Source of the DNA: SHZI01 sp038214295
Lineage (GTDB): Bacteria > Pseudomonadota > Gammaproteobacteria > Steroidobacterales > GCA-2729495
Assembly (NCBI GenBank): GCA_038214295.1
Contig: JBBQSA010000005.1
Location: forward strand, 1-64,000
Direction: 5' to 3'
DNA length: 64,000 bases
Under the pieces are notes generated by a model. That model worked only from the letters and a program-made list of their open reading frames with translations. It had not been told where the DNA came from and ran no database searches. Below, one piece after another: positions 42,985 through 52,104 of this stretch (position 1 is the stretch's first letter; each line of letters opens with the position of its first letter). The position numbers were made by a program, and so were the translations under genes.

Positions 42985-42991
42985 GCGGGCG

Positions 42992-43216
42992 CTAGCCGGC
43001 CGGGCGCTGCTGGTCGTCGGCGCCGGCGTTTGGCGCCTTGTCGCGCCGCCGGTAGAAGTGGAGCGTCGCTTCCGCCTTGGGGGGCGCCGCCGACGCGCAG
43101 TCGCCGCAGGCGGAAGCCCCCTTGGCGTTCTTGTGCCGGGTCAGGCGCCGGTACAGCAGTCGTCCCGCGACCAGTGCCACGATGCCGATGGCAAGCAGGG
43201 TCTGGATATCGGGCAT
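42992..43216 (-). CDS. FeoB-associated Cys-containing membrane protein
   Basis: A 74-residue protein: one membrane helix (LLAIGIVALVAGRLLY), a basic loop, and ACGDCAS with a CxxC at 37-40. It matches the short FeoB-associated Cys-rich membrane protein group that takes the place of FeoC. It is 13 bases downstream of feoB, last in the feo operon. Probably supports FeoB assembly or iron transfer. Confidence 0.75.
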   Translation of the reverse strand: MPDIQTLLAIGIVALVAGRLLYRRLTRHKNAKGASACGDCASAAPPKAEATLHFYRRRDKAPNAGADDQQRPAG

Positions 43217-43229
43217 TGCAATGACTCCC

Positions 43230-45401
43230 TTATTGACCCAACTGGAACGCCAGCAGCGCGCCCAGGTAGCCGAGGCCGGTCATGTACACCCACGCGAACG
43301 CGGGCCAGCGCAGGGAATTGGTTTCCCGCCGGATCACGGCAATGGTCGCTGCGCACTGCAGGCAGAACACATAGAAGATGAGCAGCCCGACAACCATCGG
43401 GATCGTGTAGACGAGCGTGCCATCGGCACGCGTGGCCGTCTTCAGCCGCTCGCGCAGTGCCCCCTCGGCGTGGTCACCCTGGTCAGCGACCGAGTAGATG
43501 GTGCCAAGGACGGCGATGATCACCTCCCGGGCTGGAAAGCTGGCGATCACGGCGGCGGACACCTTCCAGTCCCAGCCGAGCGGGGCAAAGACGGGGGCCA
43601 CGCCATGCCCGAGTCGTCCCAGCCAGCTCTGTTCCAGGTAGGCTGTGGCCTCGCCGGCATCAAGCTTCGAGAGGCGCGTCGCGCGTTCGCCGGCGTCCAG
43701 CGCACTGGCCTCGACCGCTTCGCGCTCCGCCGCGTAGGTCTGGCCGATTTCGGCAGGCCGCGGGAAATAGGCCAGCGCCCAGATCAGGATCGCCACCGAG
43801 AAGATCACCGTGCCGGCGCGCACGAGGAAGATCCGGCCCCGGTCGAGAAGCTTGAGCAGCAGCGAGCGCCAGTTCGGCAGCCGGTAGGGCGGCAGCTCGA
43901 TCATGAACGTCGGGGTCGGGCCGCTGAGTACGGTGCGCTTCAGCAGCAGGGCCGTCATTACGCCGCCCAGGATCCCGAGCATGTAGAGCCCCAGGAGTAC
44001 CAGTCCCTGCAGGTTCACGAGCCCTCCCAGGTAGTGTCGCGTTGGTACGAAGGCGCCGATCAGCAGCGCGTAGACGGGCAGACGAGCGGAGCAGGTCATG
44101 AATGGCGCCGCGAGAATCGTCGCAAAGCGGTCGCGCCGGTCGGGGATCACCCGCGTGGCCATGATGCCGGGTACCGCGCAGGCGAAGCTGGACAGCATCG
44201 GGATGAACGACTGGCCGGAAAGCCCAACCGAGCGCATCAGCCGGTCCACCATGAAGGCCACCCGCGGCATGAAGCCCGAGTCCTCCAGAAAGATGATGAA
44301 GGCAAAGAGGATCAGGATCTGGGGCAGGAAGACGATGACGCCGCCGACGCCGCCGATGACGCCGTCCACGATCAGGCTCGTCAGCGCGCCGGGCGGCAAC
44401 ATCGACCGGACCCACTCGCCGGCGCCGGCGGTGCCGGCATCGATGAGATTCATCAGCGGCGTTGCCCAGGAGAACACCGCCTGGAACACGGTAGCCATCA
44501 CCAGCAGGAACAACACCGAACCGATGACCGGGTGATTGGTGATCCCGTCCAGGCGGTCGCCCAGCGTGACCTCGCGCGGCGCCCGCCGTTCAATGCGGGC
44601 GACGATGGCATTGATCAGGCCGTAACGGGCGGTGGCTTCTGCCTCGGCCAGCGGGACTCCCGCACCGAGCCGTTCGCGGAGCCGGCCGAGCTCTTCCCGG
44701 AAGTCCGGGCCAGCCGTCATCTCGAAGCGCCGCTCGGCGCTGCCGTCGGCATCGATCAGGGCGCGTTCCACCTCGTAGTCCTGCAGGTGCGAGCCGGCTG
44801 CCCGCAGCCGCGCGCCGAGTTCTGCGGCGGCGTCGCTCACCTCCGGCAGTACACGCAGCGCCGCGGGGGCCGGCGCCTTCAGCGCGGCCGCCAGCGCGGC
44901 GCGTAGCGCCTCGAGACCGGTGCCCTTCGCGGCGGAGACCGGCACGACGCTGGCACCGAGTTCGCGGGCGAGGGCGCCGGCATCGATCTCGATGCCGCGA
45001 CTGTCTGCGACATCCGACAGGTTGAGCGCGATCACGAGAGGCAGGCCCAGTTCCGCGAGCTGCGTGACGAGGAAGAGATTGCGCCGCAGGTTCGTGGCAT
45101 CGACCACGGCCAGCACGGCCCGTGGCCGCGGGAGATCCGTGACATGGCCGAGCAGCACGTCGATGGCCACCATCTCGTCGGGTGACTGGGCGGCCAGGGA
45201 GTAGGCGCCGGGAACATCGACCAGCGTGACCGTCTGCCCGTCCAGCCGGATCTCGCCCGTGTGCCGCTCGACGGTAACGCCGGGGTAGTTGGCGGTCTTC
45301 TGGCGCAGGCCGGTCAGCGCGTTGAAGAGCGTGCTCTTGCCCGTGTTGGGGTTGCCGAGCAGCGCGATGACCGGGGCAGGGGCCGGGCTGGTGGCTGTCA
45401 T
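43230..45401 (-). CDS. feoB: Ferrous iron transporter FeoB
   Basis: A 723-residue inner-membrane Fe(II) transporter. The N-terminal G domain has GNPNTGKST (16-24), DVPGAYSL and NLSD, followed by a GDI-type helical spacer. The membrane part has two Gate repeats, including SFACAVPGIMATRVIPDRRDR and FMTCSARLPVYALLIGAF with the conserved cysteine, and a final YVFCLQCAATIAVIRRETNS. It overlaps feoA by four bases and shares its Fur-type control site. Confidence 0.97.
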   Translation of the reverse strand: MTATSPAPAPVIALLGNPNTGKSTLFNALTGLRQKTANYPGVTVERHTGEIRLDGQTVTLVDVPGAYSLAAQSPDEMVAIDVLLGHVTDLPRPRAVLAVVDATNLRRNLFLVTQLAELGLPLVIALNLSDVADSRGIEIDAGALARELGASVVPVSAAKGTGLEALRAALAAALKAPAPAALRVLPEVSDAAAELGARLRAAGSHLQDYEVERALIDADGSAERRFEMTAGPDFREELGRLRERLGAGVPLAEAEATARYGLINAIVARIERRAPREVTLGDRLDGITNHPVIGSVLFLLVMATVFQAVFSWATPLMNLIDAGTAGAGEWVRSMLPPGALTSLIVDGVIGGVGGVIVFLPQILILFAFIIFLEDSGFMPRVAFMVDRLMRSVGLSGQSFIPMLSSFACAVPGIMATRVIPDRRDRFATILAAPFMTCSARLPVYALLIGAFVPTRHYLGGLVNLQGLVLLGLYMLGILGGVMTALLLKRTVLSGPTPTFMIELPPYRLPNWRSLLLKLLDRGRIFLVRAGTVIFSVAILIWALAYFPRPAEIGQTYAAEREAVEASALDAGERATRLSKLDAGEATAYLEQSWLGRLGHGVAPVFAPLGWDWKVSAAVIASFPAREVIIAVLGTIYSVADQGDHAEGALRERLKTATRADGTLVYTIPMVVGLLIFYVFCLQCAATIAVIRRETNSLRWPAFAWVYMTGLGYLGALLAFQLGQ

Positions 45402-45625
45402 GGGACCCTGACGACGGTGACCCGGCGGGCTTCCTCGCGGCGCAAGGAGAGCGCGTAGTCCATGATGGCAACCTCGATCGGATCGCCCCCGATGGCCCGG
45501 CGTGTGACGCGGACAGGCGACCCGGCCAGCAGGCCCAGCGCCATCAGGCGCTGTACCGCCGGGCCCTGGCCCACGATGCCGGTGATCGTTCCGGCCTGGC
45601 CGGTCTTGAGTTCATCCAGTGTCAT
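45398..45625 (-). CDS. feoA: Ferrous iron transport protein FeoA
   Basis: A 75-residue SH3-like cytoplasmic protein required for FeoB function. It starts MTLDELKTGQAGTITGIVG and has LMALGLLAGSPVRVTRRA, the family core. First gene of feoA-feoB-associated protein; ATG 45625 lies just downstream of the Fur box. Confidence 0.93.
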   Translation of the reverse strand: MTLDELKTGQAGTITGIVGQGPAVQRLMALGLLAGSPVRVTRRAIGGDPIEVAIMDYALSLRREEARRVTVVRVP

Positions 45626-45634
45626 GTGCAGATT

Positions 45635-45653
45635 CTAAATGAGAATCATTGTC
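45635..45653 (-). promoter_or_regulatory. Fur box upstream of feoA
   Basis: CTAAATGAGAATCATTGTC matches the 19-bp Fur consensus GATAATGATAATCATTATC at 14 positions, including ATGA and AATCATT in the centre. It lies 10 bases before the feoA start, in an AT-rich island of a GC-rich region, as expected for repression of iron uptake by Fe-Fur. Confidence 0.85.
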
Positions 45654-45764
45654 ATTTGATAGCCCGCTTAGCAGCCAGCATGCCGTCGGGCGGCACGGGG
45701 AAGGTATCCGTGGAAACGCGGACCCCCGTCGGGACGTCCGCAGACGGCAGCCGGCGAGGGGTCC

Positions 45765-47009
45765 CTAGCGGCTGCGGGCGGCCTTGGGTCCGTCGAGTTC
45801 CTGCTGGTAGGCGCGGACAAACTCTTCCGTGAACAGCTGCGGCGGGCCGCCGTCGTCACGCTGGGTCAGGGCCGGGTAACTCTCTTCGTAGAGCTCCCAG
45901 TACTTCAGCTTGTTGGCGCTCGACAGCAGGCCACCGCGTTTCAGTCCCTTGTCGAAACGGGTCTTCAGTTCCTCCGGGTCGAAGCGCTCGACGTAGTCCT
46001 GGACGGCCTGCAGCATGGCCTTGACCAGCGCCCGCTCGTGCTGCCGCACGTCCAGGAAGCCGGCCCGGACGGCGTCCTCGGCGCCCAGGTACGCGCCCTC
46101 GTCTGTGTCGTTCAGCAGGTAGCGCAGGGCTTCGTCCACGCTGGGCGAGAATTTCAGGGGATTGTTCTGGGCCGCCTGCACCATCGTCTGGGGCAGCCGG
46201 AAGCTGTCCTTCACGTGACTGCGGTCCCGGAGCAATTCCATCAGGCCACTGACCATGACCCGCAGGAGCTTGCCGGAACTCTGCAGAACGTCGGCGGGCG
46301 TGTGGCCCGCGATGCTTTCCGGCTTGACGCCGGCCGCCTCGAGGAACATTGCGAGCGCCCGCTGCTCAGTATCGGCTGACGCCGGGGTGGATGGGGCAGG
46401 CGGGGCAGCGGGCGCCCTGCGCGCGGCGCCGGCCACGGGAACGGGCCGCGACGCTGCGGCCTGGGGCTTTCCCGCCGCCGGGTTCTTGTCCGCGGCGCTG
46501 GTCGCTGCCTTGGCCGCCGCCTTGGCGGGACCGGGCCGCGTTGGGCTGAGATGACGTTGCAGATTGGAGTCCCGGGTCAGCTTGTCCTCATCGACCAGCT
46601 GCAGCTCGATCGACTCGTCCTCCGGGACGAGCTGGGCGCGAACGATGGAGTCGCGCATGCCGTCGTCGTCGCGCAGTTCCTCGTCGCCGGCGCTGATGTC
46701 CACGGCGATCTCGAACTCGCCGATCCGCAGCTGGTCGCCGTCAAACAGGCGCTGGGGATGTCCCTGGCCTACTGGTGTGTCGGCGCCGTTCACGAAGACG
46801 CCGTTGCGGCTGGTGTCGATCAGGTAATAGGCGCCGCCCTGATAGTCGATCATGGCGTGGCGGCTGGATACGTAGCGACTCTCGTCCGGCAGGACCCAGT
46901 CGTTGTCCGGCCCGCGGCCGATGCTGCCGCCCACGGCCGGGAATTCCTGCACGCGGTGGTCGCGCGGCAGTTCCTTGCTGTCACTGGTGACGCGAAGTCG
47001 AAGCGGCAT
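45765..47009 (-). CDS. FHA-domain protein of the TagH/ImpI type
   Basis: A 414-residue protein. The N-terminal FHA domain (about 1-105) binds phosphothreonine: SIGRGPDNDWVLPD, YVSSRHAMIDYQ and DTSRNGVFVNG are the core. An Ala/Pro linker follows (about 165-215). The C-terminal 200 residues (from about ALAMFLEAAG) match the helical domain of the type VI secretion-associated TagH/ImpI family, e.g. LLRVMVSGLMELLRDRSHVKDSFRL and FSPSVDEALRYLL. No other secretion genes are within the window, so it acts with components elsewhere or alone. The kinase at 62806 is a possible upstream partner, though 17 kb away. Confidence 0.8.
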   Translation of the reverse strand: MPLRLRVTSDSKELPRDHRVQEFPAVGGSIGRGPDNDWVLPDESRYVSSRHAMIDYQGGAYYLIDTSRNGVFVNGADTPVGQGHPQRLFDGDQLRIGEFEIAVDISAGDEELRDDDGMRDSIVRAQLVPEDESIELQLVDEDKLTRDSNLQRHLSPTRPGPAKAAAKAATSAADKNPAAGKPQAAASRPVPVAGAARRAPAAPPAPSTPASADTEQRALAMFLEAAGVKPESIAGHTPADVLQSSGKLLRVMVSGLMELLRDRSHVKDSFRLPQTMVQAAQNNPLKFSPSVDEALRYLLNDTDEGAYLGAEDAVRAGFLDVRQHERALVKAMLQAVQDYVERFDPEELKTRFDKGLKRGGLLSSANKLKYWELYEESYPALTQRDDGGPPQLFTEEFVRAYQQELDGPKAARSR

Positions 47010-47102
47010 GGCAGTCCCTAACCCAGCGTGCATGATGGCGGATGGCGACTGTATGGTACCTGTAGCGGTTCACACTTCGGGGCAGCTCTGAAAGCGCTGG
47101 GT

Positions 47103-47108
47103 TATACT
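47103..47108 (+). promoter_or_regulatory. Putative -10 element for DUF1820-purL
   Basis: TATACT ends 23 bases before the start of the DUF1820 gene, in the divergent region with the FHA gene. No clear -35 box. Confidence 0.35.
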
Positions 47109-47131
47109 GCGCGCCCCAATCCGATCCAGCC

Positions 47132-47473
47132 ATGTCCGCCAGGCACCTCTACAAGGTCATTTTCGTCAACCAGGGCAAGATCTACGAGATCTATGCCCGA
47201 AGTGTGACCCAGGGCACGCTCTTCGGCTTCATCGAGGTCGAGCGGCTGGTTTTTGGCGAGCGCAGCACGGTCGTGGTTGATCCCGCGGAAGAGCGCATCA
47301 AGACCGAGTTCGCCGGGGTCCGCCGCACCTATCTGCCCATGCACTCCATCCTGCGCATCGACGAGGTGGAAAAGCAGGGCGTCAGCAAGGTGACGGTGGC
47401 TGAAGCCGGCAACGTCACGCCGTTTCCCACGCCGATCTACACGCCGGGTGGTTCCGGCGACATGGGCAAGTGA
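47132..47473 (+). CDS. DUF1820 family protein
   Basis: A 113-residue cytoplasmic protein of the DUF1820 family, common in gamma- and betaproteobacteria and of unknown function. Signature residues: HLYKVIFVNQGKIYEIYARS, GFIEVERLVFGERSTVVVDP and RTYLPMHSILRIDEVEKQG. The purL start overlaps its stop by four bases (GTGA), so the two are translationally coupled. Confidence 0.85.
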   Translation: MSARHLYKVIFVNQGKIYEIYARSVTQGTLFGFIEVERLVFGERSTVVVDPAEERIKTEFAGVRRTYLPMHSILRIDEVEKQGVSKVTVAEAGNVTPFPTPIYTPGGSGDMGK

Positions 47474-50400
47474 CGGCGCCGCTCGTCCGCCCGCTCGTCT
47501 GGCCACTGGTCTGGCAAGGCGGCTCCGCGCTGTCCGGATTCCGGCTCGATAAACTGCTGAGGGACATCCAGGCACTGGTGCCCGCGGTGTCCGGTGTCGC
47601 CGCCCGCTTCCTGCACGTGATCGACTTGGCGGGCCCCCTGGCGGCCGATGCCGAGCACACGCTCCACAGCCTGCTCGAGGACGGCTCGCCGGCGGGCAAC
47701 GACCTGCCGGACGCCAGCCTCGTCGTCATGCCCCGCACGGGCACCATTTCTCCCTGGTCCAGCAAGGCCACCGACATTGCGCGCAGCTGCGGGCTCGACG
47801 CCGTGCGCCGGCTCGAGCGCGGCGTGCACTTCAGCTTCGCGACGGCGCGGCCGGTCACGGCGGCTGACGAGGCACTGCTGGCACCACTGCTCCACGACCG
47901 GATGACCCAGAGCGTCCTGCCGGGCACCTGGTCCGGCGCAGAAATGGCGGCAGCCATCCTCACGGCCGAGGCGCCTCGGCCACTGCGGTGTGTCCCGCTG
48001 TCGCGGGATGGAATCCCGGCGCTCGAGCGGGCGAACGTGGAGCTCGGCCTCGCGCTGTCGCCCGACGAGATCAGCTACCTCGCCGCAAAGTTCGGTGCCG
48101 AGGGCCGGGACCCGACGGACGCCGAACTCATGATGTTCGCGCAGGCCAATTCGGAGCACTGCCGGCACAAGATCTTCAATGCCCGCTGGATCATCGACGG
48201 GAAAGAGCAGGCCCACAGCCTCTTCCAGATGATCCGGTCGACGCACGCCACCAACCCGAAGGGCGTATTGAGCGCGTACCGGGACAACGCCGCGGTGATG
48301 GAGGGTTCAGTCACGAGCCACCTGCACTCCGATCCCGCGACCGGCGCGTGGGTGGCCAGCGTCGGGCCCGTGCACACGCTGATGAAGGTCGAAACGCACA
48401 ACCACCCCACCGCGATCTCGCCGTTCCCCGGCGCCGCCACCGGCTCGGGCGGCGAGCTGCGAGACGAAGGCGCCACCGGCCGCGGCGGCCGGCCCAAGGC
48501 GGGCCTCACCGGTTTCACGGTCTCCAACCTGGCCGTGCCCGGCTGGGAGCAGCCCTGGGAGCTGCCGGGCGACGGTCCTGGCAGGCCGGAGCGCATTGCG
48601 AGCGCTCTGCAGATCATGCTCGAAGGACCGATCGGGGCTGCCTCCTTCAACAACGAATTCGGGCGGCCGAACATCGCCGGCTACTTCCGCACTTTCGAGC
48701 AGCGGGATGCGCGGGATCCCGGCCTCGCCCGTGGCTATCACAAGCCCATCATGCTGGCCGGCGGGCTCGGCAACATCGCCGCCGACGACGTGGAGAAGGC
48801 CGATCCGCCGCCCGGCTCCCTGGTCATCGTGATTGGCGGTCCCGCCATGCTCATCGGGCTTGGCGGTGGCGCGGCCTCGTCGGTCGGCAGTGGCGCCAGC
48901 TCGGCGGACCTGGACTTCGCCTCGGTCCAGCGCGGCAACCCGGAGATCGAGCGGCGCGCCCAGCAGGTAATCGAGGCCTGCCGGGCCCTCGCCGCCCTCA
49001 GCGGCCGACCCAATCCCATGCTCATGGTGCACGACGTCGGCGCCGGCGGCCTGTCCAACGCAGTGCCGGAGCTCGTCGATCACGCGCACCGGGGCGGGCG
49101 CTTCGAACTGCGGGACATCCCGAGCGCCGACGCCGGCATGTCGCCACTGGAAATCTGGTGCAATGAAGCCCAGGAGCGCTACGTGCTTGCGATTGCGCCC
49201 GGCGACCTGCCCTGGTTCGAATCGGTCTGCGCGCGGGAGCGCTGTCCCTACGCAGTGCTTGGCGCCCTGGACGACACGCGCCGGCTGGTCGTGACCGACC
49301 GACACTCGGGCGACACGCCAGTAGATATGCCCCTCGAGACCCTGCTCGGCAAGCCGCCCCAGATGGTCCGGCAGGTGAGCCGACAGGCGAGCGCCCGCAA
49401 GGCGCTGGACCTCGACGGCATCGAGCTGCCCGAGGCCTGCCTGCGTGTCCTGCGGCTGCCGACGGTGGCCGACAAGTCCTTCCTGATCCACATCGGGGAC
49501 CGGACGGTAGGCGGCCTGGTCGCGCGCGACCAGCTCGTTGGTCCCTGGCAGGTGCCCGTCAGCGACGTGGGCGTCACGGCGCTTGGTTTCGATACCTTCG
49601 CGGGCGAGGCGATGGCGCTGGGCGAGCGCCCGCCCGTGGCCCTGCTGGACGCGCCGGCCTCCGGACGGCTGGCTGTGGGCGAGGCCCTGACCAACATCGC
49701 GGCAGCGGCGATTGGCGACATCGCTGACGTGCGCCTGTCGGCCAACTGGATGGCCGCAGCGGGCGCGCCCGGCGAGGACGAACGCCTCTACGACACCGTC
49801 AACGCGGTGAGTGCCCTGTGCCGCGGGCTCCTGATCGCGATCCCGGTGGGCAAGGACTCGCTGTCCATGCAGACGCGCTGGCAGGAGGGCGGTGCGTCCC
49901 GTGCGGTAGTGGCACCCGTGTCCCTGGTGGTCACCGCCTTCGCCCCGGTCACCGACGTGCGCCGCACGCTCACGCCCGAGTTGCAGCGGGAGCCCGGTAC
50001 GAGTCTCTGGCTTATCGACCTTGGCGCGGGGCGCAACCGGCTGGGCGGCTCCTGCCTGTCCCAGGCCTTCCAGCGCGCCGGTGGCGTGCCACCGGACCTG
50101 GACGACGGCGCGCTGCTCGGTCGGTTCTTTGCTGCCGTCCAGGAACTCCGCGGCGCGGGACTGCTGCTCGCCTATCACGACCGCAGCGACGGCGGCCTCT
50201 TCGTCACCCTCTGCGAGATGGCGTTCGCGGGACGCGCCGGTCTCGAGGTGCAGCTGGAGGCGGGTGGCCGCGAGCAGCACCTGGCTGCCCTGTTTGCCGA
50301 GGAACTCGGCGCAGTCGTCCAGGTGCGCGATGCGGACGCGGGGGCCGTTACGGCCGTGCTGGGGCGCCACGGGCTGGCCGGCGCCTTCCATCGCGTGGCG

Positions 50401-51420
50401 CGGGTGACCGCTGTCGACGAGATCATCGTCGCCGCGGCTGGCACGCGGCTCTTCGCAAGTTCCCGCACCGCGCTGCTGCGGGCCTGGTCGGAGCTCTCCT
50501 ACCGGATGCAGGCACTGCGGGACAACCCGGCGTCTGCCGCCGAGGCCTGGCAGTCCCAGCTCGACCCGGCGGACCCCGGGTTGTCGCCGCTGCTCAGCTT
50601 TGATCCGGCCGAGGATCCGGCGGCCAGTGTCGTGGCGGCCGCCCGGCGCCGGCCCCGAGTCGCGATCCTGCGGGAGCAGGGCGTCAACAGCCAGGTCGAG
50701 ATGGCCGCCGCGTTCGGCCGCGCCGGCTTCGACGCCGTCGACGTGCACATGACGGACGTGCTCTCGGGCCGGCGCTCGCTGCGCGACTTCGCCGGGCTGG
50801 CCGCCTGTGGTGGTTTTTCCTACGGCGACGTGCTCGGTGCCGGCGGCGGATGGGCCAAGTCGATCCTGTTCAATCCGCGGGCGCGCGACGAGTTTGCCGC
50901 GTTCTTTGCCCGGCCCGAGACCTTCACGCTCGGGGTGTGCAACGGCTGCCAGATGCTGTCGGTGCTCGCCGAGCTGATTCCCGGCGCCGGCCTCTGGCCG
51001 CGTTTCCGCCAGAACCGCTCGGAGCAGTTCGAGGCGCGCCTCAGCCTCGTCGAGGTGCTGCCGACCCCTTCCGTGCTCCTCGATGGCATGGCCGGCAGCC
51101 GCCTGCTGATCGCCACCTCCCACGGGGAGGGACGTGCCAGCTTTGCGCCGGGCCACCAGGAGGCCTGCGCTGGTGCGGGGCAGCTGGCGGTTCGCTACGT
51201 CGACAACTGGGGCCGGCCAGCACAGACCTATCCCGCCAATCCCAACGGCTCGCCGGGCGGCATCGCCGGGCTGTGTTCCGCCGACGGGCGGGTGACTATC
51301 CTGATGCCGCACCCGGAGCGGGTGCAGCGGACGGTGCAGCACTCCTGGCACCCGGCCGGCTGGGGCGATGAGGGTCCCTGGCTGCGGTTGTTCCGGAACG
51401 CGCGGCGCTTCGTGGGTTAG
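47470..51420 (+). CDS. purL: Phosphoribosylformylglycinamidine synthase
   Basis: A 1316-residue long-form FGAM synthetase, step four of purine synthesis, which makes FGAM from FGAR, glutamine and ATP. N-terminal PurS-like domain (ALSGFRLDKLLRDIQ), two AIRS-type domains (FAQANSEHCRHKIFNARW, METH-type MKVETHNHPTAISPFPGAATG, DVGAGGLSNAVPELV) and a C-terminal class I glutaminase with LGVCNGCQMLS as nucleophile loop and MPHPERV. The start codon GTG 47470 overlaps the DUF1820 stop. The first 15 residues are a Pro-Leu-Val repeat (PLVRPLVWPLVW) not usual in the family. In enterobacteria purL is beside mltF and tadA; here they are 34 kb apart. Confidence 0.97.
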   Translation: MTAPLVRPLVWPLVWQGGSALSGFRLDKLLRDIQALVPAVSGVAARFLHVIDLAGPLAADAEHTLHSLLEDGSPAGNDLPDASLVVMPRTGTISPWSSKATDIARSCGLDAVRRLERGVHFSFATARPVTAADEALLAPLLHDRMTQSVLPGTWSGAEMAAAILTAEAPRPLRCVPLSRDGIPALERANVELGLALSPDEISYLAAKFGAEGRDPTDAELMMFAQANSEHCRHKIFNARWIIDGKEQAHSLFQMIRSTHATNPKGVLSAYRDNAAVMEGSVTSHLHSDPATGAWVASVGPVHTLMKVETHNHPTAISPFPGAATGSGGELRDEGATGRGGRPKAGLTGFTVSNLAVPGWEQPWELPGDGPGRPERIASALQIMLEGPIGAASFNNEFGRPNIAGYFRTFEQRDARDPGLARGYHKPIMLAGGLGNIAADDVEKADPPPGSLVIVIGGPAMLIGLGGGAASSVGSGASSADLDFASVQRGNPEIERRAQQVIEACRALAALSGRPNPMLMVHDVGAGGLSNAVPELVDHAHRGGRFELRDIPSADAGMSPLEIWCNEAQERYVLAIAPGDLPWFESVCARERCPYAVLGALDDTRRLVVTDRHSGDTPVDMPLETLLGKPPQMVRQVSRQASARKALDLDGIELPEACLRVLRLPTVADKSFLIHIGDRTVGGLVARDQLVGPWQVPVSDVGVTALGFDTFAGEAMALGERPPVALLDAPASGRLAVGEALTNIAAAAIGDIADVRLSANWMAAAGAPGEDERLYDTVNAVSALCRGLLIAIPVGKDSLSMQTRWQEGGASRAVVAPVSLVVTAFAPVTDVRRTLTPELQREPGTSLWLIDLGAGRNRLGGSCLSQAFQRAGGVPPDLDDGALLGRFFAAVQELRGAGLLLAYHDRSDGGLFVTLCEMAFAGRAGLEVQLEAGGREQHLAALFAEELGAVVQVRDADAGAVTAVLGRHGLAGAFHRVARVTAVDEIIVAAAGTRLFASSRTALLRAWSELSYRMQALRDNPASAAEAWQSQLDPADPGLSPLLSFDPAEDPAASVVAAARRRPRVAILREQGVNSQVEMAAAFGRAGFDAVDVHMTDVLSGRRSLRDFAGLAACGGFSYGDVLGAGGGWAKSILFNPRARDEFAAFFARPETFTLGVCNGCQMLSVLAELIPGAGLWPRFRQNRSEQFEARLSLVEVLPTPSVLLDGMAGSRLLIATSHGEGRASFAPGHQEACAGAGQLAVRYVDNWGRPAQTYPANPNGSPGGIAGLCSADGRVTILMPHPERVQRTVQHSWHPAGWGDEGPWLRLFRNARRFVG

Positions 51421-51434
51421 TGAGGGCAGGGACG

Positions 51435-52022
51435 ATGAATTCCAGGACCCGATTGTGGGTTGCCCTCGCCGCCTTCCAGGTGGCCTTCGGCCTGGCGGTG
51501 TTTGCGTTGACCCGCCACTTCTACCTTGCCGACCGAATACCGCTGAATCCCGGGGTGGCGGCGATCCTCGAGTCACCGCCAACGTGGCCGGGCCCGACCG
51601 TGGGCAGCGGCCCGTCGTCGCCGGGTTCGACGCTGGCCCCACCGGGTCCGGTCACGCAGGATCCCGCCGAAATCTCGCGCCAGGCCGATGAGGCCTTCAG
51701 CGCCGGTCAATACGACAGGGCGGCAGCGTTGTACGAGCGGCTGCTGGCGTTCGACCCGAAGAACGTCGGGGTCTACAACAATCTCGGGCTCACGCTGCAC
51801 TACCTCGGGCGGTCGGCAGAAGCGCTGCAGAAGCTGGGTGAAGGGCTGGCGATCGATCCGCAAGACCAGCGGAGCTGGCTCACGACGGGCTTCGTAAACA
51901 GCCAGCTTGGCAACACGGAGCAGGCGCGCACGGCGCTGACGAAGGCAGCGCAGACAGGCACCGATGAGCAGATTCGCGAGTCCGCGCGCCAGATGCTGGC
52001 CGGTTTGCCGCCGGCCAAGTAG
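51435..52022 (+). CDS. Membrane-anchored TPR protein
   Basis: A 195-residue protein with an N-terminal membrane helix (LWVALAAFQVAFGLAVFALT), a Pro/Ser/Gly linker (about 45-72) and three TPR repeats (ADEAFSAGQYDRAAALYERLLAFDP; YNNLGLTLHYLGRSAEALQKLGEGLAIDP; LTTGFVNSQLGNTEQARTALTKAA). It should expose the repeats to the periplasm as an interaction platform. ATG 51435 follows a GGGA at good spacing, 14 bases after purL; possibly same operon. Confidence 0.75.
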   Translation: MNSRTRLWVALAAFQVAFGLAVFALTRHFYLADRIPLNPGVAAILESPPTWPGPTVGSGPSSPGSTLAPPGPVTQDPAEISRQADEAFSAGQYDRAAALYERLLAFDPKNVGVYNNLGLTLHYLGRSAEALQKLGEGLAIDPQDQRSWLTTGFVNSQLGNTEQARTALTKAAQTGTDEQIRESARQMLAGLPPAK

Positions 52023-52036
52023 CGGGCTGCCGCGCC

Positions 52037-52091
52037 GCTCCTGGGCTGCTCCTGGGCCGCTCCTGGGCCGCTCCTGGGCCGCTCCTGGGCC
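52037..52091. repeat. Five tandem copies of an 11-bp unit
   Basis: GCTCCTGGGCC is repeated five times head to tail (the first copy ends CT instead of CC) in the gap between the TPR gene and the convergent DUF4145 gene. The unit length is not a multiple of three and it is non-coding on both strands. Likely copy-number variable between strains. Confidence 0.9.
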
Positions 52092-52104
52092 GCTACGGCG
52101 CCGC

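Noticed and set aside
45765..47009. Type VI secretion locus
   Set aside because: Only the FHA protein is present; none of the core T6SS genes are in the window.
48307..51642. Very long open frame (over 1100 codons) on the minus strand opposite purL
   Set aside because: It is antisense to a clear purL, rich in Arg, Gly, Ala and Pro, and has no domain. Long antisense frames are expected in GC-rich coding DNA.
52037..52091. CRISPR-like array
   Set aside because: The 11-bp units are contiguous with no spacers; no cas genes are present.
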